The notes: generated by a model from the sequence alone, not told the origin. DNA of 64,000 bases from Noviherbaspirillum saxi (GCF_003591035.1 NZ_QYUO01000003.1:1364001-1428000), one strand, 5' to 3'; positions 7,789 to 17,317 are shown, counted from the first letter of the stretch. Numbers and translations are program-made.

Positions 7789-10143
7789 ATGAATACACAG
7801 AGCGAAGCATTTCTCCAGCAACAGGCTGCGACCGCCAACTGGACCGAGGTCGGCAAGCAGCGCCCGCATGAATCGGCGGTGCTGCATGTGCTGGGCGAAG
7901 CCACCTATACCGATGACATCCCGGAAATCCAGGGCACCTTGCATGCCGCACTTGGCTTGTCGCACAAGGCGCATGCGCGGGTGCACGGCATGGATCTGAA
8001 TGCAGTGAAGGCATCCATCGGCGTGGTCGCGGTCTATACCGCCAAGGATATTCCCGGTACCAATGATTGCGGTCCGATCATCCATGACGACCCGATCCTG
8101 GCCGATGGCCTGGTCGAGTATGTCGGCCAGCCACTGTTCGTGGTGATTGCCGATACGCATGATAATGCACGCCGCGCCGCGCGCCTGGCCAAGGTCGACT
8201 ATGAAGAATTGCCAGCCATTCTGACGCCGCAGGAAGCCAGGAAAGCACAATCCTTCGTGTTGCCGCCGATGCATCTGGCACGCGGCAATTTCAAGCAGGC
8301 GTTCGAGCAGGCACCACACCGCGTCAAGGGCGAATTGTATGTCGGCGGACAGGAACAGTTTTACCTGGAAGGCCAGATCTCGTATGCGATTCCGAAGGAA
8401 GATCGCGGCATGCTGGTGTATTGCTCTACCCAGCATCCGTCGGAAATGCAGCATGTGGTCGCGCATGCCCTGGGCCTGCATTCGCACCATGTGGTGGTCG
8501 AATGCCGGCGCATGGGTGGCGGCTTCGGCGGCAAGGAATCGCAGTCGGCCTTGTGGGCATCGGCCGCCGCCATCAGCGCCGCGTTGCTGAAGCGCCCGGT
8601 CAAGCTGCGCGCCGACCGCGACGACGACATGATGGTGACCGGCAAGCGCCATTGTTTCTATTATGAATACGAGGTGGGTTATGACGGCGAAGGCCGCATT
8701 CTGGCGGCCAAGGTCGAGATGGTGTCGCGCGCCGGTTATTCGGCGGACTTGTCGGGTCCGGTGGCGACCCGTGCGGTATGTCACTTCGACAATGCCTATT
8801 ACCTGTCGGATGTGGACATTGTGGCGATGTGCGGCAAGACCAATACCCAGTCGAACACCGCGTTCCGCGGCTTCGGCGGTCCGCAGGGGGCGATTGCGAT
8901 CGAATACGTGATCGATGAAATCGCACGCAATCTGGGCAAGGACCAGCTCGATGTGCGCAAGATCAACTTCTATGGCCGCAACGATACTGAAGGGCGCAAT
9001 GTCACCCAGTATGGCCAGAAGGTGGTCGATAACGTGATCCATGAACTGGTGGCGGAACTGGAAGCCACCAGCGCGTATCGCCAGCGCCGCGAAGAAGTAC
9101 GGGCTTTCAATGCGACCAGTCCGCTGCTCAAGAAAGGCTTGGCGATCACGCCGGCCAAGTTCGGCATTGCCTTCAATGTCAGTCACTTCAACCAGGCCGG
9201 TGCTCTGGTGCATGTGTATGTGGATGGTTCGGTACTGGTCAACCATGGCGGCACCGAGATGGGCCAGGGCATCAATACCAAGGTGGCGCAAGTGGTTGCG
9301 CATGAACTGGGACTGGACCTGTCGCAGGTGCGTGTGTCGGCGACCGATACCAGCAAGGTCGCCAATACCTCGGCGACCGCTGCATCCACCGGCGCCGACC
9401 TCAACGGCAAGGCTGCGCAGGATGCGGCGCGCCAGATTCGATACCGTCTTGCGGCATTCATTGCGCAGCGCTACAACGCGCCAATACCCTCAGTGAGTTT
9501 CGCCGGCGGCATGGTGCATGTGGCAAAGCATTCGGTCGCTTTCACGGACCTGGTACGCGATGCGTACGGCGCGCGCATTCAGCTGTGGTCGGACGGCTTC
9601 TACGCAACGCCCGGCCTGTACTGGGATGCGAAAACGATGACCGGTCATCCCTTCTACTATTTTGCGTATGGCGCCGCGGTATCCGAAGTCGTGATCGATA
9701 CGCTGACCGGCGAATGGAAGCTGCTGCGTGCCGATGCACTGTATGACGCCGGCAATTCGCTGAATCCTGCGATCGACATCGGCCAGGTCGAAGGCGCGTT
9801 CATCCAGGGCATGGGCTGGCTGACCACCGAAGAACTGTGGTGGAACAAAACAGGCAAGCTGATGACGCATGCCCCTTCCACCTACAAGATTCCCGGTGTC
9901 TCCGATTGTCCGGAGCAGTTCCATGTACGCCTGTTCAACAACCGCAATTCAGTCGCCAGCATTCATCGGTCGAAAGCGGTCGGCGAACCGCCTCTGCTGC
10001 TGCCGTTCTCGGTGTTCTTTGCGATCCGCGATGCGATCGCCAGCGTCGGCGACTACAAGATCAATCCACCGCTGAATGCGCCCGCCACCTCGGAAGCCAT
10101 CCTGAGCGCGGTCGATGCGGTACGCGCGGCGCTGCACGCCTGA
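7789..10143 (+). CDS. xdhB: Xanthine dehydrogenase molybdopterin-binding subunit
   Basis: 784 residues from ATG 7789. Carries the Mo-hydroxylase signatures QEQFYLEGQ, GGGFGGKE, FRGFGGPQG (substrate-orienting Arg), EMGQGINTK and, near the end, KAVGEPPLLL with the catalytic Glu. These are the motifs of genuine XdhB, unlike the other two Mo hydroxylases in the window. Oxidises hypoxanthine and xanthine to urate in the cytoplasm. Cotranscribed with xdhA; an xdhC gene is not adjacent, but two XdhC genes lie further on (25851 and 62129). Confidence 0.95.
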   Translation: MNTQSEAFLQQQAATANWTEVGKQRPHESAVLHVLGEATYTDDIPEIQGTLHAALGLSHKAHARVHGMDLNAVKASIGVVAVYTAKDIPGTNDCGPIIHDDPILADGLVEYVGQPLFVVIADTHDNARRAARLAKVDYEELPAILTPQEARKAQSFVLPPMHLARGNFKQAFEQAPHRVKGELYVGGQEQFYLEGQISYAIPKEDRGMLVYCSTQHPSEMQHVVAHALGLHSHHVVVECRRMGGGFGGKESQSALWASAAAISAALLKRPVKLRADRDDDMMVTGKRHCFYYEYEVGYDGEGRILAAKVEMVSRAGYSADLSGPVATRAVCHFDNAYYLSDVDIVAMCGKTNTQSNTAFRGFGGPQGAIAIEYVIDEIARNLGKDQLDVRKINFYGRNDTEGRNVTQYGQKVVDNVIHELVAELEATSAYRQRREEVRAFNATSPLLKKGLAITPAKFGIAFNVSHFNQAGALVHVYVDGSVLVNHGGTEMGQGINTKVAQVVAHELGLDLSQVRVSATDTSKVANTSATAASTGADLNGKAAQDAARQIRYRLAAFIAQRYNAPIPSVSFAGGMVHVAKHSVAFTDLVRDAYGARIQLWSDGFYATPGLYWDAKTMTGHPFYYFAYGAAVSEVVIDTLTGEWKLLRADALYDAGNSLNPAIDIGQVEGAFIQGMGWLTTEELWWNKTGKLMTHAPSTYKIPGVSDCPEQFHVRLFNNRNSVASIHRSKAVGEPPLLLPFSVFFAIRDAIASVGDYKINPPLNAPATSEAILSAVDAVRAALHA

Positions 10144-10250
10144 GCACAGCGTGTGACCGCTTCGATACAGGCATACGACATGTCAGTCGCTTTCTACGGC
10201 GCCGGGACGCAACCCGGCTGATTAATACATGTATTACAACAGGAGACGTC

Positions 10251-11348
10251 ATGCAACAAAACAGGGACAAACTAAAAAGACTCATGCTGCTGGCCGCCAT
10301 CGGAAGCGCGTTTGCCGGCTCCGCTGCGGCGCAAACCAATGTGAGCGTCAGCGGCCTGGTCGATGCCTACGCCGGCAGAATGCGCTATGCCGGCGACCCG
10401 GCCGGCCGTGCGGCGGTCAACAGCAGCGGCATGACAACCTCCTGGTTCGGATTCAGAGGCACGGAAGATCTTGGCGGCGGCCTGACCGCCCGCTTTGCAC
10501 TGACCAGCTTTTTCAAGACGGATACCGGTGCGGTCGGCCGGTTTGCATCGGACACCATGTGGGCGCGTGACGCCAGCGTGGGGCTGTCCGGCGGATTCGG
10601 ATCGGTGCTGCTGGGACGCGGCCTGGCGCCGAACTTCCTGCCTTCGGTACGGTTCAATGCCTTCGGCGATTCGTTCACCTTCTCGCCGCTGATCCTGCAT
10701 ATGGATGTCCCGCTGTTCAATGGCTCGCGCTGGACCAACTCGGTACAGGGTGACACCGGCTGGAGCAACGAGATCATCTACAGCACACCGAATTTCGGCG
10801 GCCTGACAGCCAATGTGCACTACCAGTTCGGCGAAGTCGCGGGTGACAATGGTGTCAACAACGTCGGCGCCAACCTGTTCTACGCTGCCGGCGGCCTGGG
10901 TCTGACCGCTTTTTATCATCAAGTCGAAGTCAGCAATCCGCTCAACGCGACCGTCGGCAACGTACAGCCGGCCGGCAATCTTCCATTGCCTTCCGGGCTG
11001 TTCGCGGCACGGCAAAAAGCCTGGATGCTGGGCGCCAGCTATGATTTCAAGGTAGTCAAGGTATTTGCGACCTATGGCCAGACTTCGCACAATATCGATC
11101 TGGACGACAAGACGGGATCACTGAGCGCGAGCGTTCCCATGGGCGCCGGCAGAGTGCTTGCCGCATGGGCCCAAACCAAACGCAACGGGCTTGCGGTCGG
11201 CGCGGATCAGAAGCGGGATACGGCCTCGGTCGGATATGTATATGACTTGTCCAAGCGGACGGATTTGTATGCAGTGGCAATGAACGACCGGATCACGCGC
11301 CAGAGCAGCGGCAACAGCTTCGGTCTGGGAATGCGCCACCGATTCTGA
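10251..11348 (+). CDS. Outer-membrane porin, burkholderial trimeric type
   Basis: 365 residues with a signal peptide (LMLLAAIGSAFAGSAAAQ) and the typical first strands VSVSGLVDAYAG and FRGTEDLGGGLTARF of the Gram-negative porin_4 (OmpC-like, 16-strand) family. It ends in the aromatic terminal strand GMRHRF with C-terminal Phe. Start at ATG 10251 after AACAGGAGACGTC. It lies 108 bases after xdhB and probably helps purine or purine-product uptake. The 15 bases TATTACAACAGGAGA before it recur before the Bug receptor gene at 53604. Confidence 0.9.
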   Translation: MQQNRDKLKRLMLLAAIGSAFAGSAAAQTNVSVSGLVDAYAGRMRYAGDPAGRAAVNSSGMTTSWFGFRGTEDLGGGLTARFALTSFFKTDTGAVGRFASDTMWARDASVGLSGGFGSVLLGRGLAPNFLPSVRFNAFGDSFTFSPLILHMDVPLFNGSRWTNSVQGDTGWSNEIIYSTPNFGGLTANVHYQFGEVAGDNGVNNVGANLFYAAGGLGLTAFYHQVEVSNPLNATVGNVQPAGNLPLPSGLFAARQKAWMLGASYDFKVVKVFATYGQTSHNIDLDDKTGSLSASVPMGAGRVLAAWAQTKRNGLAVGADQKRDTASVGYVYDLSKRTDLYAVAMNDRITRQSSGNSFGLGMRHRF

Positions 11349-11363
11349 TGCGTTCGTCTTCCG

Positions 11364-11383
11364 TTCTCTCGTCCGCGAGAGAA
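11364..11383 (+). terminator. Hairpin after the porin gene
   Basis: An 8-bp perfect inverted repeat (TTCTCTCG / CGAGAGAA) with a 4-base loop, 16 bases after the porin stop and between convergent genes. There is no clear T-run on the + strand, so it may be a weak or Rho-assisted terminator. Assigned by position. Confidence 0.4.
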
Positions 11384-11459
11384 TGGAAAATCAGAAGTTA
11401 TCGGCACCGATCTTGGCGTTGCTGCGCCAGAGCACACTGACTGCGGAAGCCCGACCTCG

Positions 11460-12356
11460 TCAGCGGATCGCCGTGCAGATATCCCGAACGAGGCCGCGCA
11501 GCCAGCGATGCGCCGCATCGGCTTCCAGCCGTGGATGCCAGAGCATTGAAATCGTGACCTCCGGCACATCAACCGGAAGCGGAAAACTATGCATCCCGGC
11601 GCGCAAGATTCCGGTGTGTCGTTCGGGCACACTGGCGATCAGGTCGGAAGCCCGAGCCAGCGCCAGTGCGCTCGAAAAATCACCGACGATCGTGACGATC
11701 TCCCGCTCCAGCCCGAACGGCTGCAAGGCTTCATCAATCGGTCCCTTATCCAGCCCCCGCCGTGAGACGCAGATATGCCTGCCGTTCGCATAACGGGAAG
11801 CAGTGATCTCGCCCTGGCTCAGCGCGTGCCCCGCTCGCACGACCCCAATAAAACGGTCCCTGAACAAAGCCTGTACCCGCACCTCCGGACTGGTCGTCTT
11901 CCCTACCACGCCGGTTTCCAGATCGACGGTCCCGTCGCGAAGAGGGGTACTGTCTTTGTTCGGCTTCTGCATGAAACGCAGCCGCACGCCAGGAGCTACT
12001 TCGCCGGCGCGGGCAATGAGGTCCGGTCCGAAGTTTTCCACAAAGCCCTCGGAGGTTCGCAGCGTGAAGGTTCGAACCAACTGTGCGAGATCGAGCTTTT
12101 CGGCAGGGCGTAAAACCGCTGCTCCGTCCTGCACCAGCTGACTGACCAGTTCGCGGAGCTCAATTGCCCGAGGTGTGGGAACGAGACCGCGTCCGGCCCT
12201 GACCAGCAGCGGATCGCCTGTCGTCTCGCGCAAACGCGCCAGCGCGCGGCTCATCGCCGACGGGCTCAGCCGCAAACGTTGTGCTGCGCGCGCAACGTTG
12301 CCTTCCGCGAGCAGCACATCAAGGGTGACAAGCAAGTTGAAATCCGGGATCGACAT
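11460..12356 (-). CDS. LysR-family transcriptional regulator
   Basis: 298 residues. N-terminal winged HTH (NLLVTLDVLLAEGNVARAAQRLRLSPSAMSRALARLRE) followed by the NodD/LinR-like effector domain (PLLVRAGRGLVPTP). This subtype is typical of regulators beside MFS exporters or dehydrogenases. It is transcribed divergently from the MFS gene at 12511, across about 150 bases that should hold its operator. Most likely it controls that exporter. Confidence 0.9.
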   Translation of the reverse strand: MSIPDFNLLVTLDVLLAEGNVARAAQRLRLSPSAMSRALARLRETTGDPLLVRAGRGLVPTPRAIELRELVSQLVQDGAAVLRPAEKLDLAQLVRTFTLRTSEGFVENFGPDLIARAGEVAPGVRLRFMQKPNKDSTPLRDGTVDLETGVVGKTTSPEVRVQALFRDRFIGVVRAGHALSQGEITASRYANGRHICVSRRGLDKGPIDEALQPFGLEREIVTIVGDFSSALALARASDLIASVPERHTGILRAGMHSFPLPVDVPEVTISMLWHPRLEADAAHRWLRGLVRDICTAIR

Positions 12357-12510
12357 AAGTTGATCTTAGCCCAGTCCGTTCTTTATGTGGCGTCAAACGC
12401 ACGAATAAAGTGCAAATGATGCGCCTTCCGCCATGTCAGCGAAGGCGCTATGGTTCAGGTAACTCCTTGGGGAATTAATTTTTGAAGCCATTCATTGCCT
12501 GGACGCGATC

Positions 12511-14226
12511 TTGTCTACCGTAAGCAACTTGTCTCATTCTCACACGCGCACACGCTTCTCGAGGCTGCGTTTTACGCTGCTTGTGCTGCTCGGTACCTAC
12601 CCGGTCCTCACTGCAATTCTTTATTTCATCGTTCCGCTGACGAAAGACTGGTATCTCTGGCAACGAAGCTTGCTTGTCGCACCCATGATGGCCGCCATCA
12701 TGGTGTGGGGCGTTATTCCTGCGGTGCAGAAACTGTTTGGCCGCTTCATCCTTCCGGTCATCGGGGACGCCGTTCAACCGCAACCTGAACGTGTGGAACA
12801 GACCCCCTCGGTGAAATGGGCGTTAGCCAGCCTTTCGCTATCCATGCTGCTGTCCTCGCTTGGGACCAGCATCGCCAATGTCGGTTTGCCAACGCTGGCA
12901 CAGGCGTTCAACGCTTCCTTTCAGGACGTTCAGTGGATCGTGCTGGCCTATCTTCTCGCCGTCACCGCCCTGATCGTCAGCGTCGGAAGGCTCGGTGACC
13001 TCATCGGCCGCCGACGGCTGCTATTGGCCGGCATCGTCCTGTTCACGCTGGCCTCGATCCTGTGCGGCGTCGCACCCACGCTCTGGCTGCTGATCGCCGC
13101 CCGCGCGGCGCAGGGTCTTGGCGCGGCCATCATGATGGCCCTCACCATGGCGTTTGTCGGCGAGATGGTACCGAAAGCGAAGACCGGCAGCGCCATGGGA
13201 CTGCTGGGCACGATGTCCGCCATTGGCACCGCGCTCGGACCTTCGCTCGGCGGCTTACTGATCGCCGGGTTCGGCTGGCCTGCCATCTTTTTCATCAATG
13301 GTCCGCTGGGCATCCTGACTCTGTTGCTTGCGTATCGCTTCCTGCCCGTTGATCGCCCGGGAGCGAAGACGGATGGCATCCGCTTCGACCATGTGGGCAC
13401 CTTGGTGCTTGCGCTGACGCTCGCGGCGTATGCACTCGCCATGACCATGGGACGCGGCAGTTTCGGCCTGCTCAATGTGGCTTTGCTGTTGACGGCGGTC
13501 GTCGGCGTCGGGCTGTTCATCCTTACCGAGACCAAAGTCGCGTCACCACTGATCCGATTGGCGATGTTCCGCAATCCGGTGCTGACTATGGGCTTCGCCA
13601 TGAGCACTCTGGTAACGACCGTGGTGATGGCGACGCTGGTGGTCGGCCCGTTCTATCTCTCCGGCGCGCTTGCGCTTGACGCAGCCCATGTCGGACTCGT
13701 CATGGCGTCCGGTCCGATCGCGGCCGCACTAACAGGCGTGCCGGTCGGCCGCATGGTAGACCGGTTTGGCGCACACCCCATGACCATCGCCGGGCTCATA
13801 GGAATGGCAGCCGGCGCCTCCATCCTGCCCATGGCGGCGGCGAGATTCGGCGTCCCGGGTTACATCGCCCCGCTCGTTGTCCTCACCGCAGGCTATGCAC
13901 TGTTCCAGGCCGCCAACAACACTGCCGTCATGACGGATATTCGACCCGATCAACGGGGCGTCATCTCCGGCCTGCTCAATCTGTCGCGCAATCTCGGGCT
14001 CATCACCGGCGCATCCGTGATGGGTGCCGTGTTCGCTCTCGGATCGGCGACGACCGACATAATGACGGCTCGTCCCGAGGTTGTGGCGGCCGGGATGCGG
14101 ATCACGTTCGCTGTCGCCGCGATTCTTGTCGTCGTCGCCCTCGCGACCGCATTTGCAAGCCATGCTCTTTCACGGCGCACCGTTCCTTCAGACCGTGAAC
14201 AGGAGGATTGCCGTGGCCTTGAATGA
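12511..14226 (+). CDS. MFS drug-efflux transporter (DHA2/EmrB type) with N-terminal membrane hairpin
   Basis: 571 residues. From about residue 105 it is a 14-helix DHA2 major facilitator (motif A: GRLGDLIGRRRLLL; motif C-like AIGTALGPSLGGLL). The first 90 residues form an extra hydrophobic hairpin (LVLLGTYPVLTAILYFIVP and VAPMMAAIMVWGVIPAV) absent from ordinary EmrB. It resembles the membrane hairpin at the C-terminus of some antibiotic-biosynthesis-monooxygenase-like proteins. The only start available is TTG 12511; an in-frame stop lies at 12460. Probably exports a toxic compound under control of the divergent LysR. Confidence 0.8.
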   Translation: MSTVSNLSHSHTRTRFSRLRFTLLVLLGTYPVLTAILYFIVPLTKDWYLWQRSLLVAPMMAAIMVWGVIPAVQKLFGRFILPVIGDAVQPQPERVEQTPSVKWALASLSLSMLLSSLGTSIANVGLPTLAQAFNASFQDVQWIVLAYLLAVTALIVSVGRLGDLIGRRRLLLAGIVLFTLASILCGVAPTLWLLIAARAAQGLGAAIMMALTMAFVGEMVPKAKTGSAMGLLGTMSAIGTALGPSLGGLLIAGFGWPAIFFINGPLGILTLLLAYRFLPVDRPGAKTDGIRFDHVGTLVLALTLAAYALAMTMGRGSFGLLNVALLLTAVVGVGLFILTETKVASPLIRLAMFRNPVLTMGFAMSTLVTTVVMATLVVGPFYLSGALALDAAHVGLVMASGPIAAALTGVPVGRMVDRFGAHPMTIAGLIGMAAGASILPMAAARFGVPGYIAPLVVLTAGYALFQAANNTAVMTDIRPDQRGVISGLLNLSRNLGLITGASVMGAVFALGSATTDIMTARPEVVAAGMRITFAVAAILVVVALATAFASHALSRRTVPSDREQEDCRGLE

Positions 14227-14311
14227 GTTCTGCGCAGTAAGGCAGCGCACGCCAAATGCGAGAAGATTAGTCTCGAGCTCGATTGCGCTACGACACTTAC
14301 AACAAGGGTAA

Positions 14312-14557
14312 TTAATTCATGGCAATGACTATTATGGTGAGGTCGGCGACCTGCTCCGTGTCGTCGGAACTTGGTCGGCCAGCGAGCATCTGATCTTAGT
14401 CAAATTTGAGTACCTCGTTGCCGACGAGGTACTCAAGCGCGCGACTGCACGCAGGCAGTTGTTAAGGTTAGACCATGCACTCGTCGCGAAAGCCGAGGCT
14501 AGCGCTGGAAACGCGCATTGCCTTCTCGAATTTTTAAGGAAAGGAAACTGGACATGA
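14312..14557 (+). pseudogene. Open frame without start codon, overlapping a micro-lipoprotein gene
   Basis: The frame runs without a stop for about 81 codons, from just after TAA (14309-14311) to TGA at 14555-14557. It reads like protein (DLLRVVGTWSASEHLILVKF; RRQLLRLDHALVAKAEA), but no ATG, GTG or TTG occurs in its first part. Its stop overlaps the ATG of the lipoprotein ORF at 14554 (ATGA), typical of coupled genes. It may be a 5'-truncated gene remnant. Family unknown. Confidence 0.35.
14408..14434. repeat. Perfect 11-bp inverted repeat
   Basis: GAGTACCTCGT and ACGAGGTACTC flank a 5-base loop (TGCCG). It lies inside the startless open frame and has no T-run on either side suited to termination, although AAATTTG flanks its left arm. 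It could be an operator or just structured coding sequence. Confidence 0.45.
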
Positions 14558-14679
14558 AAAACTTAATTCTCATAGCCGCTGTCCTTCTTGCCGGCTGTTC
14601 AACATTCGCCCCGACCGACGTCAGCCATAGCGGCATGCATCCAACCGAATTGCCCGCTCTCTACGACGGGGGCGGCTGA
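14554..14679 (+). CDS. Micro-lipoprotein (41 aa)
   Basis: ATG 14554 follows AAGGAAAGGAAACTGGAC. The protein starts MKNLILIAAVLLAGCSTF, a complete lipoprotein signal with lipobox LAGC (Cys at 15), leaving a mature peptide of about 27 residues. It overlaps the stop of the upstream open frame (ATGA). It may be an entericidin-like or truncated lipoprotein; no family recognised. Downstream at 14700-14719 a 7-bp unit CCTGGCA is repeated almost three times. Confidence 0.55.
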   Translation: MKNLILIAAVLLAGCSTFAPTDVSHSGMHPTELPALYDGGG

Positions 14680-14819
14680 TTTGATGTGCTGCTGCAATAC
14701 CTGGCACCTGGCACCTGGCGCTGCCCGCCTGAACGTATGGTACGTCTGACCGGCGATTTCTTCCGGTACAGCAGTGCGAAAATATGCGGGCAAGTTCGGG
14801 CCGCTACCTGCGCGATGCC

Positions 14820-16130
14820 TTAGCTTGCTTTATTTCCATTTTCAGAAATGCCCCGAATAAAGGCGAGCATGATCTCCCAAGCGGTTCCGATGTCATCCGC
14901 CGTTACGCTTTCGCGCGAGTCTTCCCCGAGTCCGGCGTTGTAGCAGCGCATAAACAACATGGCGACGTCCGTCACTGCGGCCATTTCCATTGCATCATGG
15001 GTGGTGCCAGCGGCCAGTTCGACCGGCTTGATTCCGGTACGCATGGCGGCCTCGCCTAGCTGGCGTCGCAGGCCGGCGGCGCAACTGACCGCGGCCACCT
15101 TTTCCACGCATTCGAACCGGACGTCCATATTGCGTCGATAGCAGATTGCATCGATGCCGATCATGATGGCAGCGATGGCTGCATCACGGGTTGCATCGTG
15201 TGCGGCCCGCACTTCGAGCGTCAGGCGGCAGGCTCCCGGAACCACATTTGCCGCCCCGTTCGGTATCTCGATCTCACCAACGGTGCCGACCAGCGAGGCG
15301 GTATCACTGCAGCACCTTTCCACGAGCAGAATGATTTCAGCAGCAGCTGCGGCGGCATCCCGTCGCAGCGCCATGGGTGTGCTTCCCGCATCGCATGCGG
15401 TTCCCGTCAGCTCAATCACGTAACGGCTGCTGCCGGCAATCGAAGAGACGATACCGGCTGGCAGACCGTGGGATCGCAACACCGGCCCGTCTTCGAGCGC
15501 GACTTCGACGAAGCCAAGCAAGTCGTTTCTGCGGCGCGCGATGTCCGGAATCAGCTGCGCGCTGTGGCCCGCATCATGCAATATCGTCCGTAAGCTCAGG
15601 CCCTCGGCATCGGTGCTGTCCAGCGCATGCATGTCAAAGCGTCCCGCTACCGCCTTGCTGCCCAGGAAAGGGCGATTGAAGCGCAAGCCCTTCCCGTCGG
15701 AAAAGCCGATCACCTCCACATGAAACGGCAGTTTCTCGCCACGGCTGTGCAAGTGCCGTACCACTGCGATCGGCAACAGTATGCCGAGGCGGCCCTCGAG
15801 TTTGCTGCTGTCGCGCGCGGTATCGTAGTGCGATCCGGTCATCAATGTCTTTGCGGCCGGATCATCGGATACATAGCGGCCGATCACATTTCCAACCGCG
15901 TCAATGCTCACTTCCATTCCGGCTTCGCGCATCCAGGAAGCCAGTTGCACCGCAGTCTTGCGGTGCGCGGTGGTCATGAAGGCGCAGGTCAGGCAATCGT
16001 CATCGTCGCTCCATGCCCCCAGGATCTCACTCCACGCCAGGATAAGCTTGCCGGCATGCGGAACAGCATCGCACCGGCTCAGCTCATCCGGCATGACGCT
16101 CGCAGGCGATAGTTGTTCACGCGGCATCAT
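14820..16130 (-). CDS. M20-family allantoate amidohydrolase homologue, probably inactive
   Basis: 436 residues, collinear with Zn-dependent allantoate amidohydrolase / N-carbamoyl-amino-acid hydrolases (TGSHYDT 98-104, FLGSKAVAG 155-163, AGTTHDAM 374-381). Judged against the family pattern, metal and catalytic positions are replaced. The bridging Asp of DGRLG is Glu112. The E-E pair of EEGxRF is Gly146-Lys147. The His of HIEQGP is Ala211. SHAGTTPM is CDAGSTPM (246-253). The C-terminal ISH is LGED (401-404). Only His101 and His378 persist. The frame is intact, next to a LysR gene and an 8-oxoguanine deaminase-like gene. It may be a pseudoenzyme or bind a ligand. Confidence 0.8.
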   Translation of the reverse strand: MMPREQLSPASVMPDELSRCDAVPHAGKLILAWSEILGAWSDDDDCLTCAFMTTAHRKTAVQLASWMREAGMEVSIDAVGNVIGRYVSDDPAAKTLMTGSHYDTARDSSKLEGRLGILLPIAVVRHLHSRGEKLPFHVEVIGFSDGKGLRFNRPFLGSKAVAGRFDMHALDSTDAEGLSLRTILHDAGHSAQLIPDIARRRNDLLGFVEVALEDGPVLRSHGLPAGIVSSIAGSSRYVIELTGTACDAGSTPMALRRDAAAAAAEIILLVERCCSDTASLVGTVGEIEIPNGAANVVPGACRLTLEVRAAHDATRDAAIAAIMIGIDAICYRRNMDVRFECVEKVAAVSCAAGLRRQLGEAAMRTGIKPVELAAGTTHDAMEMAAVTDVAMLFMRCYNAGLGEDSRESVTADDIGTAWEIMLAFIRGISENGNKAS

Positions 16131-16257
16131 GGTGAGATCCGTTGTGCGGCCAGGTGGCTGAAGTAGTGCTGATATCTATTCATCATGTGTGCTCGTTCAG
16201 AATGAAACTGCAGGTACGACACCATCCGGCCCTGTAAACTGCTATTTATCGGAGCTG

Positions 16258-17196
16258 CTATTTATCGGAAAGCGATCTGGCGGTCGTCCGGATCAGCTCG
16301 CGCAGCCACTTGTGTTCCGGGCTGTGCTGCACCCGCTCGTGCCACATCTGGTAAAAATGCATGGTCGGAAACTTGACCGGCGCGACAAAGCTCTTGAGCG
16401 GCAATTTCTTTTCCCATGACTTCATGAATTGCCGGCCCGTGGTCAGTACAAGATCGGTACGCGTCAACATGGAAGGAATCAGCGCGAAGTAAGCCGACTC
16501 CACCACGACGTTGCGGCGCAGGCTTTGACTGGCAAGAAAAGATTCGATCACGCCCGAATAACCGGGCAGCATCTGCGACGGCGCCACATGCGGCAGGCTC
16601 AGATAGTCATCCAGGGTCATGCCATCATGGGCGGTGCGCAAGGCATAGGCGCAGTCTCCCCGCATGATGCACGCGATCTCATCGTCGAACAGCTTGGACA
16701 CATGCAGGTGGTGCGGCGGCTCTTCCCAGTTTGCAATGACAAGGTCGAGATTGCCGTCCGACAGCAGGCGCACGTAATCCATTTCCGGCGCAAGACTATG
16801 GATGATGATCCGGCTCTTCGGCGATGCCCGCAACAGGTTGGCGACAATACCCGGCAGGAACTGGCTGTCGAGATAATCCGGTGCCGCGACATGAAAGGTG
16901 CGCGCATCCTGTTCCGGTACGAACGGAGTTTTTTGCTTGAACAGGCGATCGGTCTGTTCAAGGATATGCCGCGCCGGATGCAGCAGGCTTTCACCATGCT
17001 GCGTCAGCACCATGCCGCGGCCATTGCGCACCAATAAAGGATCGCCGGTGAGTTCACGCAGTTTGCGCAGCGAAACGGAGATTGACGATTGCGGCTGGTT
17101 CAGCTTCAATGCAACGCGCGAGACATTTCTCTCGGACAGAAGCATGTACAAGATCCGGATCAAATGAATATCCAGATGGACCGGCAAGGCGAACAT
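16258..17196 (-). CDS. LysR-family transcriptional regulator
   Basis: 312 residues with N-terminal HTH (IRILYMLLSERNVSRVALKLNQPQSSIS region) and a NodD-type effector domain (PLLVRNGRGMVLTQHG). It lies between the amidohydrolase at 17318 and the M20 homologue at 14820, all on the minus strand, and probably regulates the purine block. At its 3' end the terminal codons and stop are tandemly duplicated: CTGCTATTTATCGGA occurs twice at about 16239-16269. Confidence 0.9.
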   Translation of the reverse strand: MFALPVHLDIHLIRILYMLLSERNVSRVALKLNQPQSSISVSLRKLRELTGDPLLVRNGRGMVLTQHGESLLHPARHILEQTDRLFKQKTPFVPEQDARTFHVAAPDYLDSQFLPGIVANLLRASPKSRIIIHSLAPEMDYVRLLSDGNLDLVIANWEEPPHHLHVSKLFDDEIACIMRGDCAYALRTAHDGMTLDDYLSLPHVAPSQMLPGYSGVIESFLASQSLRRNVVVESAYFALIPSMLTRTDLVLTTGRQFMKSWEKKLPLKSFVAPVKFPTMHFYQMWHERVQHSPEHKWLRELIRTTARSLSDK

Positions 17197-17317
17197 GGTT
17201 ACCTCGACAGAAGGTGCGGTACCCCGCCGTCATGCCGGCCTGCATACGGCCGCATGACTGTACTACCGCGGTTAGGCGCCACCGGCCGCACGGGCCGGTA
17301 CTACCTCGAAATCAGTA

